A stretch of 64,000 nt of DNA. Source: Butyricimonas sp. Marseille-P3923 (lineage in GTDB: Bacteria; Bacteroidota; Bacteroidia; Bacteroidales; Marinifilaceae). Within the stretch, counting starts at the first letter, position 1. Each line of letters starts with the position of its first letter. Below the pieces are notes generated by a model. That model ran no database searches and was not told where the DNA came from. It saw nothing but the letters and a program-made list of their open reading frames with translations. A program made the position numbers and the translations under genes. The stretch spans positions 620,001-684,000 of the forward strand of contig NZ_FXXL01000006.1 in the NCBI RefSeq assembly GCF_900184685.1. Reading direction: 5' to 3'. Positions 25,247-32,043 of the stretch are shown here, piece by piece.

Positions 25247-25843
25247 ATGAGAAAAGTATTTATCGGAACACTTGTCGTGTTAACCATAGCGATATTAAAC
25301 GGATGCGGTAGCCGGAAAATAGCACGGGTAGACCCTAGCGAAACAATAGACCTCAGCGGACGCTGGAATGATAGCGACTCCCGTATGGTATCGGACGAGA
25401 TGATTGGCGACCTACTGACATCCGCGTGGATACCCCGCTACCTGAAAGCAAATGATAAACGCCCGGTAGTCGTGGTCGGATTAGTCGAAAACAAGAGCCA
25501 CGAACACATCAACTCGGAAACCTTCATCAAGGATGTCGAGAAAGCCATTATCCGTGACGGCAACATCCGTCTGGTCGTGGCGGGAGAGAAACGAAACGAG
25601 CTACGAAAAGAACGTGCCGAACAACAAGACTACGCCTCCCCCGAAACCACCAAGAAATGGGGTAAAGAACTGGGCGCCGACTTTATCCTGCAAGGCACCA
25701 TCAACAGCATCGTGGACTCGTACAAAAAGCAAAAAGTGGTAACCTATCAAATCGACTTGCAACTCACCAACATCGAAACCAATGAAGTGGTATGGATGGG
25801 CGACAAGAAGATAAAGAAACATATCACGGATAGAGTATTCTAA
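25247..25843 (+). CDS. LpoB-like penicillin-binding protein activator lipoprotein
   Basis: 198 residues with lipobox LNGC. The LpoB/YcfM-type pattern is clear: DLSGRWNDSDSRMVSDEMIGDLL, then RPVVVVGLVENKSHEHINSE, INSIVDSYKKQKVV and a closing TNIETNEVVWMGDKKIKK. In Gammaproteobacteria LpoB reaches from the outer membrane to stimulate the PBP1b synthase; the role in Bacteroidetes is inferred. The next gene is a COG3014-like lipoprotein. LpoB-like and COG3014-like lipoproteins are often neighbours in other bacteria, which supports both calls. Confidence 0.85.
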   Translation: MRKVFIGTLVVLTIAILNGCGSRKIARVDPSETIDLSGRWNDSDSRMVSDEMIGDLLTSAWIPRYLKANDKRPVVVVGLVENKSHEHINSETFIKDVEKAIIRDGNIRLVVAGEKRNELRKERAEQQDYASPETTKKWGKELGADFILQGTINSIVDSYKKQKVVTYQIDLQLTNIETNEVVWMGDKKIKKHITDRVF

Positions 25844-25848
25844 TTAGT

Positions 25849-25982
25849 TCGTAAAGTTTATAAGGTTCATAAAGTTTATAAAGTAGTCCCATAATGATAC
25901 ACATTCATCATTCATGCTTCTGTAGAAATACAATAAGGATTCATAAACCTTATGAACCTTATAAACTTTATAAACCTTACAA
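25849..25982. repeat. Inverted pair of TTTATAAAG-type word repeats spanning a gene start
   Basis: The left arm (25849-25885) is a row of words AAAGTTTATAAGGTTCATAA. The right arm (25939-25982) is a row of reverse-complement words CTTATGAACCTTATAAAC. Together they could form a hairpin of some 30 bp with mismatches. The right arm lies inside the coding region of the next gene. The same words occur upstream of speA (18465-18570). Confidence 0.65.
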
Positions 25983-27369
25983 ACTCTTTGGACTCATTAT
26001 CATCCTCTTCCTCTTTTCCGGGTGTGCCACGTGGTACCAACGCACGGCTGAATTCCAATCGGCCGTGACTGCCGGAAACTTCGAAAAGGCAAACAAGCTA
26101 CTGGATAAAGATAAAAAACAAGCCACCGGGAAAAACCGGATTCTTTATTACTTGAACAAGGGATACGTGGAGTTCATGCTCGGGCAACCCGAGAATAGTA
26201 ACAAGTACTTTGAAACCGCCGAAAACTTGATTGACGAGCAACACCGCAATCTCGGGGCAGAAGCGGCAGCCTTGGTAACGAATCCCGAAATGCGTCCCTA
26301 CCAACCGGAAGACTTCGAGGTCATCATGATTAATTTCTACAAGGCATTGAATTACCTTGACCTGAATGACATGGAAGGTGCACTGGTAGAAGTCAGGAAA
26401 ATAAACATTAAACTCAATCAACTGAACGACAAGTATCCCGACCACAAAAATCGTTATCAGCGGGACGCTTTCGCCCACTTGCTTATGGGATTGATTTACG
26501 ATGCATCGGGCGACGCCAACAACGCTTTCATCGCCTACCGTAACGCTTACGAGGTATATCAATCCGACTACGTGAAGAACTTCGGCGTACAAGCCCCGGA
26601 ACAATTAAAACAAGACTTGATGCGTTCCGCGTACAATTGCGGCTTCACGGCAGAATTGAAGCAATACGAGAAAGAGTTCAACACCACTTACAAACATACC
26701 CCATCCCCCGCAAACGGGCAACTCGTCTTCTTCTGGCTGAACGGGATGGGACCCGTGAAAGCGGAGTGGAGTATCAATTTCGCCAAACAGAAAAGAGGCG
26801 ACGGGGCTATCGTGTTCCACAACGACGAATTCGGATTCGCCTTCCCTTTCTTTTTCGACTCCCGCGACTCGGATTCTGACCGCCAAAGCATTGCCGACCT
26901 GCAAATGTTAAGAGTCGCCTTCCCCAAATACATGGAACGTCCGCCCTTGTATGCCAAAGGCTCTCTCGTGCTTGATGCCAAAACCTACCCCCTCGAAATT
27001 GCCGAAAACATCAACGAGATTGCATTCAAAACCCTACGTGACCGTATGGTACGCGAATTTTCCACGTCACTCTTGCGTGTCGCAGCAAAAAAGGGACTCG
27101 AATACACGGCTCGAAAGCAAAACGAATGGCTCGGATTCGCCGTCGGCATCGCCAACTCTCTGACAGAAAAAGCGGATACCCGCAACTGGCAGACTCTCCC
27201 CTATTCCATCTCTTACACGCGTGTCCCCCTCGACGCCGGAACAAACAACATCTCCCTGCAACTCACCACCCGCAACGGCTCCCGCAACACGGACCAAATC
27301 ACCATCGAGGGTGGCGGCAAGAAAACCCGCTTCCATGTATTCCAAACCATGGATTCCCGCCAATTCTAA
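25894..27369 (+). CDS. COG3014-like lipoprotein with TPR-like region
   Basis: 491 residues. The lipobox FSGC is unusually far in (about residue 44), because the only upstream ATG lies before a repeat that encodes HKPYEPYKLYKPYKL. The mature protein begins CATWYQRTAEFQ. Helical TPR-like repeats (~60-250: LYYLNKGYVEFMLGQPENSNKYF, FEVIMINFYKALNYLDLNDMEGALVEVRKI) are followed by a beta-rich C-terminal domain. It resembles the COG3014 lipoproteins seen next to LpoB homologues, so a role in cell-wall synthesis control is inferred. A non-ATG start nearer the leader is possible. Confidence 0.75.
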   Translation: MIHIHHSCFCRNTIRIHKPYEPYKLYKPYKLFGLIIILFLFSGCATWYQRTAEFQSAVTAGNFEKANKLLDKDKKQATGKNRILYYLNKGYVEFMLGQPENSNKYFETAENLIDEQHRNLGAEAAALVTNPEMRPYQPEDFEVIMINFYKALNYLDLNDMEGALVEVRKINIKLNQLNDKYPDHKNRYQRDAFAHLLMGLIYDASGDANNAFIAYRNAYEVYQSDYVKNFGVQAPEQLKQDLMRSAYNCGFTAELKQYEKEFNTTYKHTPSPANGQLVFFWLNGMGPVKAEWSINFAKQKRGDGAIVFHNDEFGFAFPFFFDSRDSDSDRQSIADLQMLRVAFPKYMERPPLYAKGSLVLDAKTYPLEIAENINEIAFKTLRDRMVREFSTSLLRVAAKKGLEYTARKQNEWLGFAVGIANSLTEKADTRNWQTLPYSISYTRVPLDAGTNNISLQLTTRNGSRNTDQITIEGGGKKTRFHVFQTMDSRQF

Positions 27370-27507
27370 CCCGCCTGCGCGATATACCCGAGCAAATACC
27401 ATTCCCTATATCTTGGGTGGGATTACGATAGGTCTTCAGTAGCAATAAGTCGGCTTTATTCAACGTTCGCAAGCCGAATACAGCAGGAATACTTACAGAA
27501 TACTGCT

Positions 27508-28212
27508 TCACTTCGTGTTCAAATTGACTAATCGCAATCCCGTTGGACGTTTCGTCAATTCAAAAAAAGGGACTTGCGACAAAATTAAAACCACCCCGGA
27601 AGAAGCCCTACCCGCATAATTTTGATTAATATCATCTCTCGTCACGTACCCCTCTTTCAATATTTTATTTACCGCATATTTAAAAATTTCAATCCTGATT
27701 TTCCCTTCATTTCCGTTAGAAGTAATTCTTTTCACCTCTCCCCAATTTACCTCGAGTATTTTATTTTCCTCCCCGTTCTCCCGCTTCAACGTCTTACCAC
27801 CCAAAGGGATAATGTATTCGCTCCAAATCGAATCGAAATCAAGCCCCCGAGAATCAATACTCTCGCCACGCTCGACCGGAGAGCACTTATTTTCCTCTTC
27901 TCCTAAATAAATAATCTTGATTCCCAATTTTTTAGCGACTTTTTCGGCATCATCCATCACGCTACCACTTGTTACCATTATCGCCCTCGTGCAATCAAAA
28001 TATTCTTTCGCACCACATAACTCCATAACCATTTGTCGATTGATTTTTCTCGTCCCTCCCCCGTAATTCTTCACTTGAATGGCTATTTTCTCATCCCCTT
28101 CCCAAGCAAAAATATCGACTCCCCAATCTCCCGTTTCCGGGGTGATTTCAACTCTATATCCTTGCTGACGAAAATAATCGCCAACAAACAATTCATATTC
28201 TCTAGGTTTCAT
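27508..28212 (-). CDS. Mrr-like restriction endonuclease
   Basis: 234 residues. The N-terminal half is a Mrr_cat/PD-(D/E)xK nuclease domain. YELFVGDYFRQQGYRVEITPETGDWGVDIFA gives the E and catalytic D, IAIQVKNYGG the Q-x-K, followed by VMELCGAKEYFDCTRAIMVTSG. The C-terminal half (~120-234) is charged and may contain a small winged-helix-like domain (IFKYAVNKILKEGYVTRDDINQNY); that is a guess. Mrr enzymes usually cut modified foreign DNA, and no methyltransferase is nearby, which agrees. Its ATG overlaps the stop of the GIY-YIG gene (TAATG), so the two are translated as a pair. Confidence 0.82.
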   Translation of the reverse strand: MKPREYELFVGDYFRQQGYRVEITPETGDWGVDIFAWEGDEKIAIQVKNYGGGTRKINRQMVMELCGAKEYFDCTRAIMVTSGSVMDDAEKVAKKLGIKIIYLGEEENKCSPVERGESIDSRGLDFDSIWSEYIIPLGGKTLKRENGEENKILEVNWGEVKRITSNGNEGKIRIEIFKYAVNKILKEGYVTRDDINQNYAGRASSGVVLILSQVPFFELTKRPTGLRLVNLNTK

Positions 28213-28700
28213 TAATCTCTCAAATTAGCAAAAGGTCGTTTACCAAAATATTCTTTCTTAAATGACTGTATCAATTCTCGTTCCATTTCTTCCGGCTCCT
28301 CTACCGGCTTCCAACATATTAACAAATCCCCGGCATTCTCTATTTGCCAAATAAATCGACCTCCCCAATGACCGATATTTTTTCCCTGCCCAAACTTCAA
28401 ATATTGCGACAAACGGGAATGTAACGTTGCACTTCGCCCTCCCGCTTTCCCGATATAAATCACGGGAGTACCAACTACCCAGTTTTCATTCAATTCATGT
28501 AACGAAACATTAGGATTTTTCTCTTTAAAAAATCCCCCGCTTCCCTTTTCCAAGAAAGTCGGTTTCCCCTCCTTCACGTGTAACACGAGATAAACACCCT
28601 TCTCTTTAGAAATACAAGAAGCATCTTGCCATAACTCGTTTATTGACACAAAACCAATAAACCCTTCTCTTTTCAATTCTTCGATAGATTTAAATTTCAT
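28212..28700 (-). CDS. GIY-YIG-type nuclease-like protein
   Basis: 162 residues. GVYLVL and, about 55 residues later, VIYIGKAGG give the GIY and YIG strands. A basic helix (LHSRLSQYLKFGQGKNIGHWGG) and a C-terminal acidic-helix segment (EEPEEMERELIQSFKKEYFGKRPFANL) complete a GIY-YIG fold with the expected Arg and Glu. The spacing between GIY and YIG is longer than usual. It is translationally coupled to the Mrr-like gene. The pair may act together against foreign DNA, which is inference. A 23-bp tandem duplication covers its start. Confidence 0.75.
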   Translation of the reverse strand: MKFKSIEELKREGFIGFVSINELWQDASCISKEKGVYLVLHVKEGKPTFLEKGSGGFFKEKNPNVSLHELNENWVVGTPVIYIGKAGGRSATLHSRLSQYLKFGQGKNIGHWGGRFIWQIENAGDLLICWKPVEEPEEMERELIQSFKKEYFGKRPFANLRD

Positions 28701-28738
28701 TCTATTAAACTATATCATTTCATTCTATTAAACTATAT
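28695..28738. repeat. 23-bp tandem duplication at the GIY-YIG gene start
   Basis: The same 21 bases occur at 28695-28715 and 28718-28738, period 23. The unit includes the ATG-AAA start and its leader, so a second decoy start (ATG AAA TGA) sits 23 bases upstream of the real one. Confidence 0.8.
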
Positions 28739-28783
28739 CTCGAAATCACTCAAATTTATTTACAAATCTATTAATATAATAAA

Positions 28784-29104
28784 TTATCTAACACTCACTA
28801 CATTTCCATGTTTATCTAAATAAAAAGTATGTGTTTCTACTACATATCCACCAAAACTATTTTTAGCTCTATACGTGTGAGTTACTTTAAAACCACTATC
28901 ATATTCAGACACGCTTGACCAAGTAACCGACTCATAACTCTTAGGATCTTTCAAAAGATTATCTTTCAAATAATAAACGACATAATCTTTCACCTCCCAT
29001 TCTTCGATTTCTCCTGAAGAAAAGAAACTACTTATTACTCCCACAAAAAAAAGAATAACAATTATCCCTGTCGCAATTGAACCTGTTTTCTTATTATCCA
29101 TCAT
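28784..29104 (-). CDS. Small single-pass membrane protein of unknown function
   Basis: 106 residues. A membrane segment (~9-28, GSIATGIIVILFFVGVISSFF) is followed by a soluble domain with YVVYYLKDNLLKDPKSYES, then YRAKNSFGGYVVETHTFYLDKHGNVVSV. This pattern of a helix with DPxSYE followed by beta strands recurs in small Bacteroidetes proteins as I remember them, without known function. It lies between the Sel1 lipoprotein and the GIY-YIG gene on the same strand, in the AT-rich accessory island. Confidence 0.7.
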   Translation of the reverse strand: MMDNKKTGSIATGIIVILFFVGVISSFFSSGEIEEWEVKDYVVYYLKDNLLKDPKSYESVTWSSVSEYDSGFKVTHTYRAKNSFGGYVVETHTFYLDKHGNVVSVR

Positions 29105-29149
29105 TAATTTTTATTAATACATTAAAACCTTTCCTCCCATTTCACCATA

Positions 29150-30298
29150 TTATCGACGAGTAAACTCTCCTTGTTTTAATAATTCTAACGTACGAATAGC
29201 CCATTCATCTTGCAAATTTACCGCTTTCTGCAACCAATATTCAGCCTTCTTTAGATTCTCTTTCGTTGTATTCCATTTTTCAATTGTTCCATCCCCCAAA
29301 CACTTATTATTCAAATATAGCGACACTAACCAACGTATCGCTTCGACATTTCCTTGTTCCGCACTTTTTTCTCCCCAATATATAGCATTCTTAATGTCAA
29401 CATCTACAACGTCACCCCATCCATAATACATCAAACACAAATTAAATTGCGATGAAGAATGTCCACTTTTAGCTCCTTTTTCAAAATACTCCCGCGCTAT
29501 TGAAAGATTTCTTTCCACTCCACAACCTGTCATATATAATCTCCCCAATAAATATTGTGAATCCAATTCTCCTTGAGACGCCGCTAACTTTGCCCAATAA
29601 AGTACCTTTTCATAATCTTGTTTTACACATTGTCCAAATAAATAGATATGGGCAAGAGCATTTTGAGCTCCGGCATGCTGTTGCAATGCGGCTTTCTGAA
29701 ACCAACAAAGCGCCTTATCAAAATTGGCTTCTATTCCTTTGCCATCAAAATAACAAATAGCAAGCCAATATTGAGCCTCTACATTCTCTCTATTTGCAGC
29801 CCGCTCAAACCATAAAAAAGCTTGTTGATAATCTTGTTTTACTCCTTTCCCCAACCAATAAAAGTATCCAAGATTATATTGTCCAATACAATCTCCTCGC
29901 TCCGCAGCCTTTTGTACCCAACTAAAAGCCTGTTGATTATTTTTTTCACATCCTAAACCATTGGAATATAAATATCCTAATTGAACCTGTGCATCTGTAC
30001 AATTCTGAATTGCAGCTTTTTCGTACCAATAAAAAGCTTCTTCATAATTTTTTCTGACACCTGTTCCTTCTTGATAGCACCGTCCTAAAACACACTGTGC
30101 AACAGAATCATTCAACAATGCTGCTTCTTGCCAACATTCCAAAGCTCTCAAAGTATCAAGTTTAAGGAAAAGACTATCTCCTTGTTTACGCCATTCAATA
30201 CCACTTTTCGCATTTTCACTTGTAGCTTTTTTATCATCTTTTCTTATTCCAGTACATCCAATCACAAAAATTGAAATTACGCATATCACTATTTTCAT
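29150..30298 (-). CDS. Sel1-repeat lipoprotein
   Basis: 382 residues. A short leader with lipobox VIGC (Cys at about residue 15) is followed by about eight Sel1-like repeats of ~36 residues, from roughly 65 to 370. Each is of the form LG..Y..G.GV..(N/D)Y..AF.W..KAA. Sel1 repeats form helical scaffolds for protein contacts. Position in the accessory island, just downstream of a decayed nuclease-pair copy, suggests an adaptor or surface role, but no function can be stated. Confidence 0.85.
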   Translation of the reverse strand: MKIVICVISIFVIGCTGIRKDDKKATSENAKSGIEWRKQGDSLFLKLDTLRALECWQEAALLNDSVAQCVLGRCYQEGTGVRKNYEEAFYWYEKAAIQNCTDAQVQLGYLYSNGLGCEKNNQQAFSWVQKAAERGDCIGQYNLGYFYWLGKGVKQDYQQAFLWFERAANRENVEAQYWLAICYFDGKGIEANFDKALCWFQKAALQQHAGAQNALAHIYLFGQCVKQDYEKVLYWAKLAASQGELDSQYLLGRLYMTGCGVERNLSIAREYFEKGAKSGHSSSQFNLCLMYYGWGDVVDVDIKNAIYWGEKSAEQGNVEAIRWLVSLYLNNKCLGDGTIEKWNTTKENLKKAEYWLQKAVNLQDEWAIRTLELLKQGEFTRR

Positions 30299-30314
30299 AA
30301 ATGTCTATTTTATA

Positions 30315-30456
30315 AATACCGCTTCACTTCGTGTTCTCTAGGTTTCATTAATCTCTCAAATTAGCAAAAGGTCATTTACCAAAATATTCTTTCTTAAATG
30401 ACTGTATCAACTCTCGTTCCATTTCTTCCGGCTCCCCTACCAGCTTCTAACACATC
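30315..30456 (-). pseudogene. Decayed partial copy of the GIY-YIG/Mrr gene pair
   Basis: Positions 30336-30456 match the GIY-YIG 3' end plus Mrr start (28199-28322) with only a handful of differences, all transitions as far as I can align. The adjoining 30315-30338 matches the Mrr 3' end (about 27499-27523). The Mrr interior (~675 bases) is missing at a GAA microhomology junction: the copy reads MKPRE then jumps to the last codons out of frame. It is a relic of a second, deleted copy, truncated at both outer ends. Confidence 0.85.
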
Positions 30457-30631
30457 AATATTTCATTCTAACGGAATTAATGCAAAATCTAAAAATATGC
30501 ATATCCGACATAGCATCATATTCCTCGACCAAATTATCAAAATCACGTTTTAAGTCTTCAACAAAACTGTTGTATGAAAACCCCTCTTTTTCTTCTAAAT
30601 CATATTTCTCCCAATATTCCCTGATTGTCAT
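30455..30631 (-). CDS. 58-residue acidic protein of unknown function
   Basis: ATG at 30631, stop TGA at 30455. The product starts MTIREYWEKYDLEEKEGF and is rich in acidic and aromatic residues (VEDLKRDFDNLVEEYDAM), probably helical. It begins 13 bases after the stop of the upstream Cys-cluster gene on the same strand, which fits an operon. It could be a small partner or inhibitor of the upstream proteins; this is speculation. The decayed nuclease-pair copy begins exactly at its end. Confidence 0.55.
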   Translation of the reverse strand: MTIREYWEKYDLEEKEGFSYNSFVEDLKRDFDNLVEEYDAMSDMHIFRFCINSVRMKY

Positions 30632-30644
30632 CGCATAGCAATGC

Positions 30645-31388
30645 TTATCTTTTCATATCATCTCTATCTAATATCTTTAACAATCTCTTTTCAACCTCAT
30701 CAGCAACTAACATCACGAACTCTTGCATTCTTTCTTGTTGCCTTTCTTCCAATTGCTCAAAAAGTTCTTCTCCTGGAGTGATACCAACCTCTAATTCATC
30801 CTCGTCTTCCCAAGCTGGTTTTTGATATTTATATTGAAATACTTTATCATTATCCATCTTTTTAATTTCTTCTATATAAGGACTTTCTTTATATTTCGGA
30901 CATACAACATCAATTACTTGAAATTTATTTTTATACGCCTCTATCAATTTATCTCTATCTACACGAAAATTATTTTCAGATATATCAAGCAACGCTTCAC
31001 TCCCACAATGCCTAAACCAACATTCTGGCTCATCCTTACTATCGTATACTGGAATTTTCCCATTCAATCCTAAGGCTTTTATTATTCCTTTCCACCAATC
31101 ATCACCTTGCACTAATTTACAATTTCCCCGACAATTTCTTTTGCATAAAAGAACTTCCTTTAGCAACCAAAAATCTTTTATTTCAATTTTTAACCCATTT
31201 ATCTCGAATTCCGTACGCCTCCAATATATCACCAAATGCAGTAACTCTTGAACCTCTTTAGAAAATTCTTTACAATTCACAACCATAAAAGTCCCTTCTT
31301 GTTGTCCTTTCAGTTTCTCCGCAATCCGTATCGCATCAGGAACTCTCTCAGACCTCCCCCGCATATTAAAACTTATTTTTATTTCCAT
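30645..31388 (-). CDS. Unknown protein with cysteine cluster, partner of HARE-HTH gene
   Basis: 247 residues, soluble, no signal peptide. A compact cluster CKRNCRGNC at about residues 82-90 could bind a metal. Aromatic/acidic segments follow (DDWWKGIIKALGLNG, ECWFRHCG), and a Glu-rich helical C-terminus (GEELFEQLEERQQERMQEFVMLVADEVEKRLLKILD) is likely a coiled coil. I recognise no family. Its ATG lies one base after the stop of the small HARE-HTH gene, and the 58-residue gene follows by 13 bases, so the three form a unit. Confidence 0.7.
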   Translation of the reverse strand: MEIKISFNMRGRSERVPDAIRIAEKLKGQQEGTFMVVNCKEFSKEVQELLHLVIYWRRTEFEINGLKIEIKDFWLLKEVLLCKRNCRGNCKLVQGDDWWKGIIKALGLNGKIPVYDSKDEPECWFRHCGSEALLDISENNFRVDRDKLIEAYKNKFQVIDVVCPKYKESPYIEEIKKMDNDKVFQYKYQKPAWEDEDELEVGITPGEELFEQLEERQQERMQEFVMLVADEVEKRLLKILDRDDMKR

Positions 31389-31389
31389 A

Positions 31390-31602
31390 TCATCTCAATT
31401 TTATATATCCACCTTTCTTCTCAAACATAGCAACATAAGTTTTATTCCCCACCCTCGCTGAAACCTGACTAGCGGGAAGCGGTAATTTATCCCCACGTTC
31501 GTACAACCCTTGCTGATTAATCTTCTCTGCGATTTCTGTCGCTGTCATCGGCTTTTTTTCGTCTTTCAAGACTTTCTCGATAGCTTCATGTAACTTCATC
31601 AT
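31390..31602 (-). CDS. Stand-alone HARE-HTH (winged-helix) protein
   Basis: 70 residues, almost only the domain: KLHEAIEKVLKDEKKPMTATEIAEKINQQGLYERGDKLPLPASQVSARVGNK... then a short strand FEKKGGYIKL. This matches the HARE-HTH (HB1/ASXL/restriction-endonuclease HTH) pattern, normally a module inside restriction enzymes, RNA polymerase delta and chromatin proteins. A free-standing version leading an operon with an unknown Cys-cluster protein is unusual. It may bind DNA (perhaps modified bases) or regulate the unit. Confidence 0.75.
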   Translation of the reverse strand: MMKLHEAIEKVLKDEKKPMTATEIAEKINQQGLYERGDKLPLPASQVSARVGNKTYVAMFEKKGGYIKLR

Positions 31603-31722
31603 TTTTTCTCATTTTTATTCCTTCCGCCAGTCCCCGATGCGGAAAAATACATACACGAAAAAAGCGTGGGTACTGTATGCTTATCCGGTAAAGTGGCTCT
31701 GGTAAACCATTGGTACAAATAA

Positions 31723-31944
31723 ACAACAACCCACGCTCAACCGGTATATATGAAATACATATACGGCAAGCATGAACGTCATTCGTTTGTGTTCCTGTAC
31801 CTTGAAAATTTACCAGACTTTCTTTACCAAGAATCAAACAAAACGCTTCAATATAAAATATGTCCACCACGTGACATCTCCATGCCCGTGATGCAACAAA
31901 TTTACAATTTTATCACGAAATAAACAACGTTCGTGGGTTGTTGC
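31723..31944. repeat. 12-bp inverted repeat flanking a small ORF
   Basis: CAACAACCCACG at about 31724-31735 and its reverse complement CGTGGGTTGTTG at about 31933-31944 are perfect. A further GCGTGGGT at about 31664-31671 can also pair with the first arm. The 441-base spacer 31603-32043 holds these arms, one small ORF and nothing else recognised. Confidence 0.5.
31750..31923 (+). CDS. Possible 57-residue protein of unknown function
   Basis: ATG at 31750 to TAA at 31923. The product MKYIYGKHERHSFVFLYLEN... has a balanced composition. No ribosome-binding site or promoter of the TAnnTTTG type is obvious, and no family is recognised. It lies between the 12-bp inverted repeats, between the divergent HARE-HTH gene and the WYL gene. 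It may be spurious. Confidence 0.3.
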   Translation: MKYIYGKHERHSFVFLYLENLPDFLYQESNKTLQYKICPPRDISMPVMQQIYNFITK

Positions 31945-32043
31945 AAGAACTTTAATTTATGACAAAGAAAAACGGGAACAGGGACAGAATATGGCACGCA
32001 CTCGAAAAAAATATTATCTTTAAACCGTTTTACACGACATATT

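Noticed and set aside
29150-30298. CRISPR-like or tandem DNA repeat in the Sel1 gene
   Set aside because: The periodicity is at protein level (~36 residues) and the DNA repeats are divergent.
31586-31870. 94-codon minus-strand frame overlapping the HARE-HTH start
   Set aside because: It starts in the spacer, has no leader or family pattern, and overlaps the start of a well-supported gene; most likely chance.
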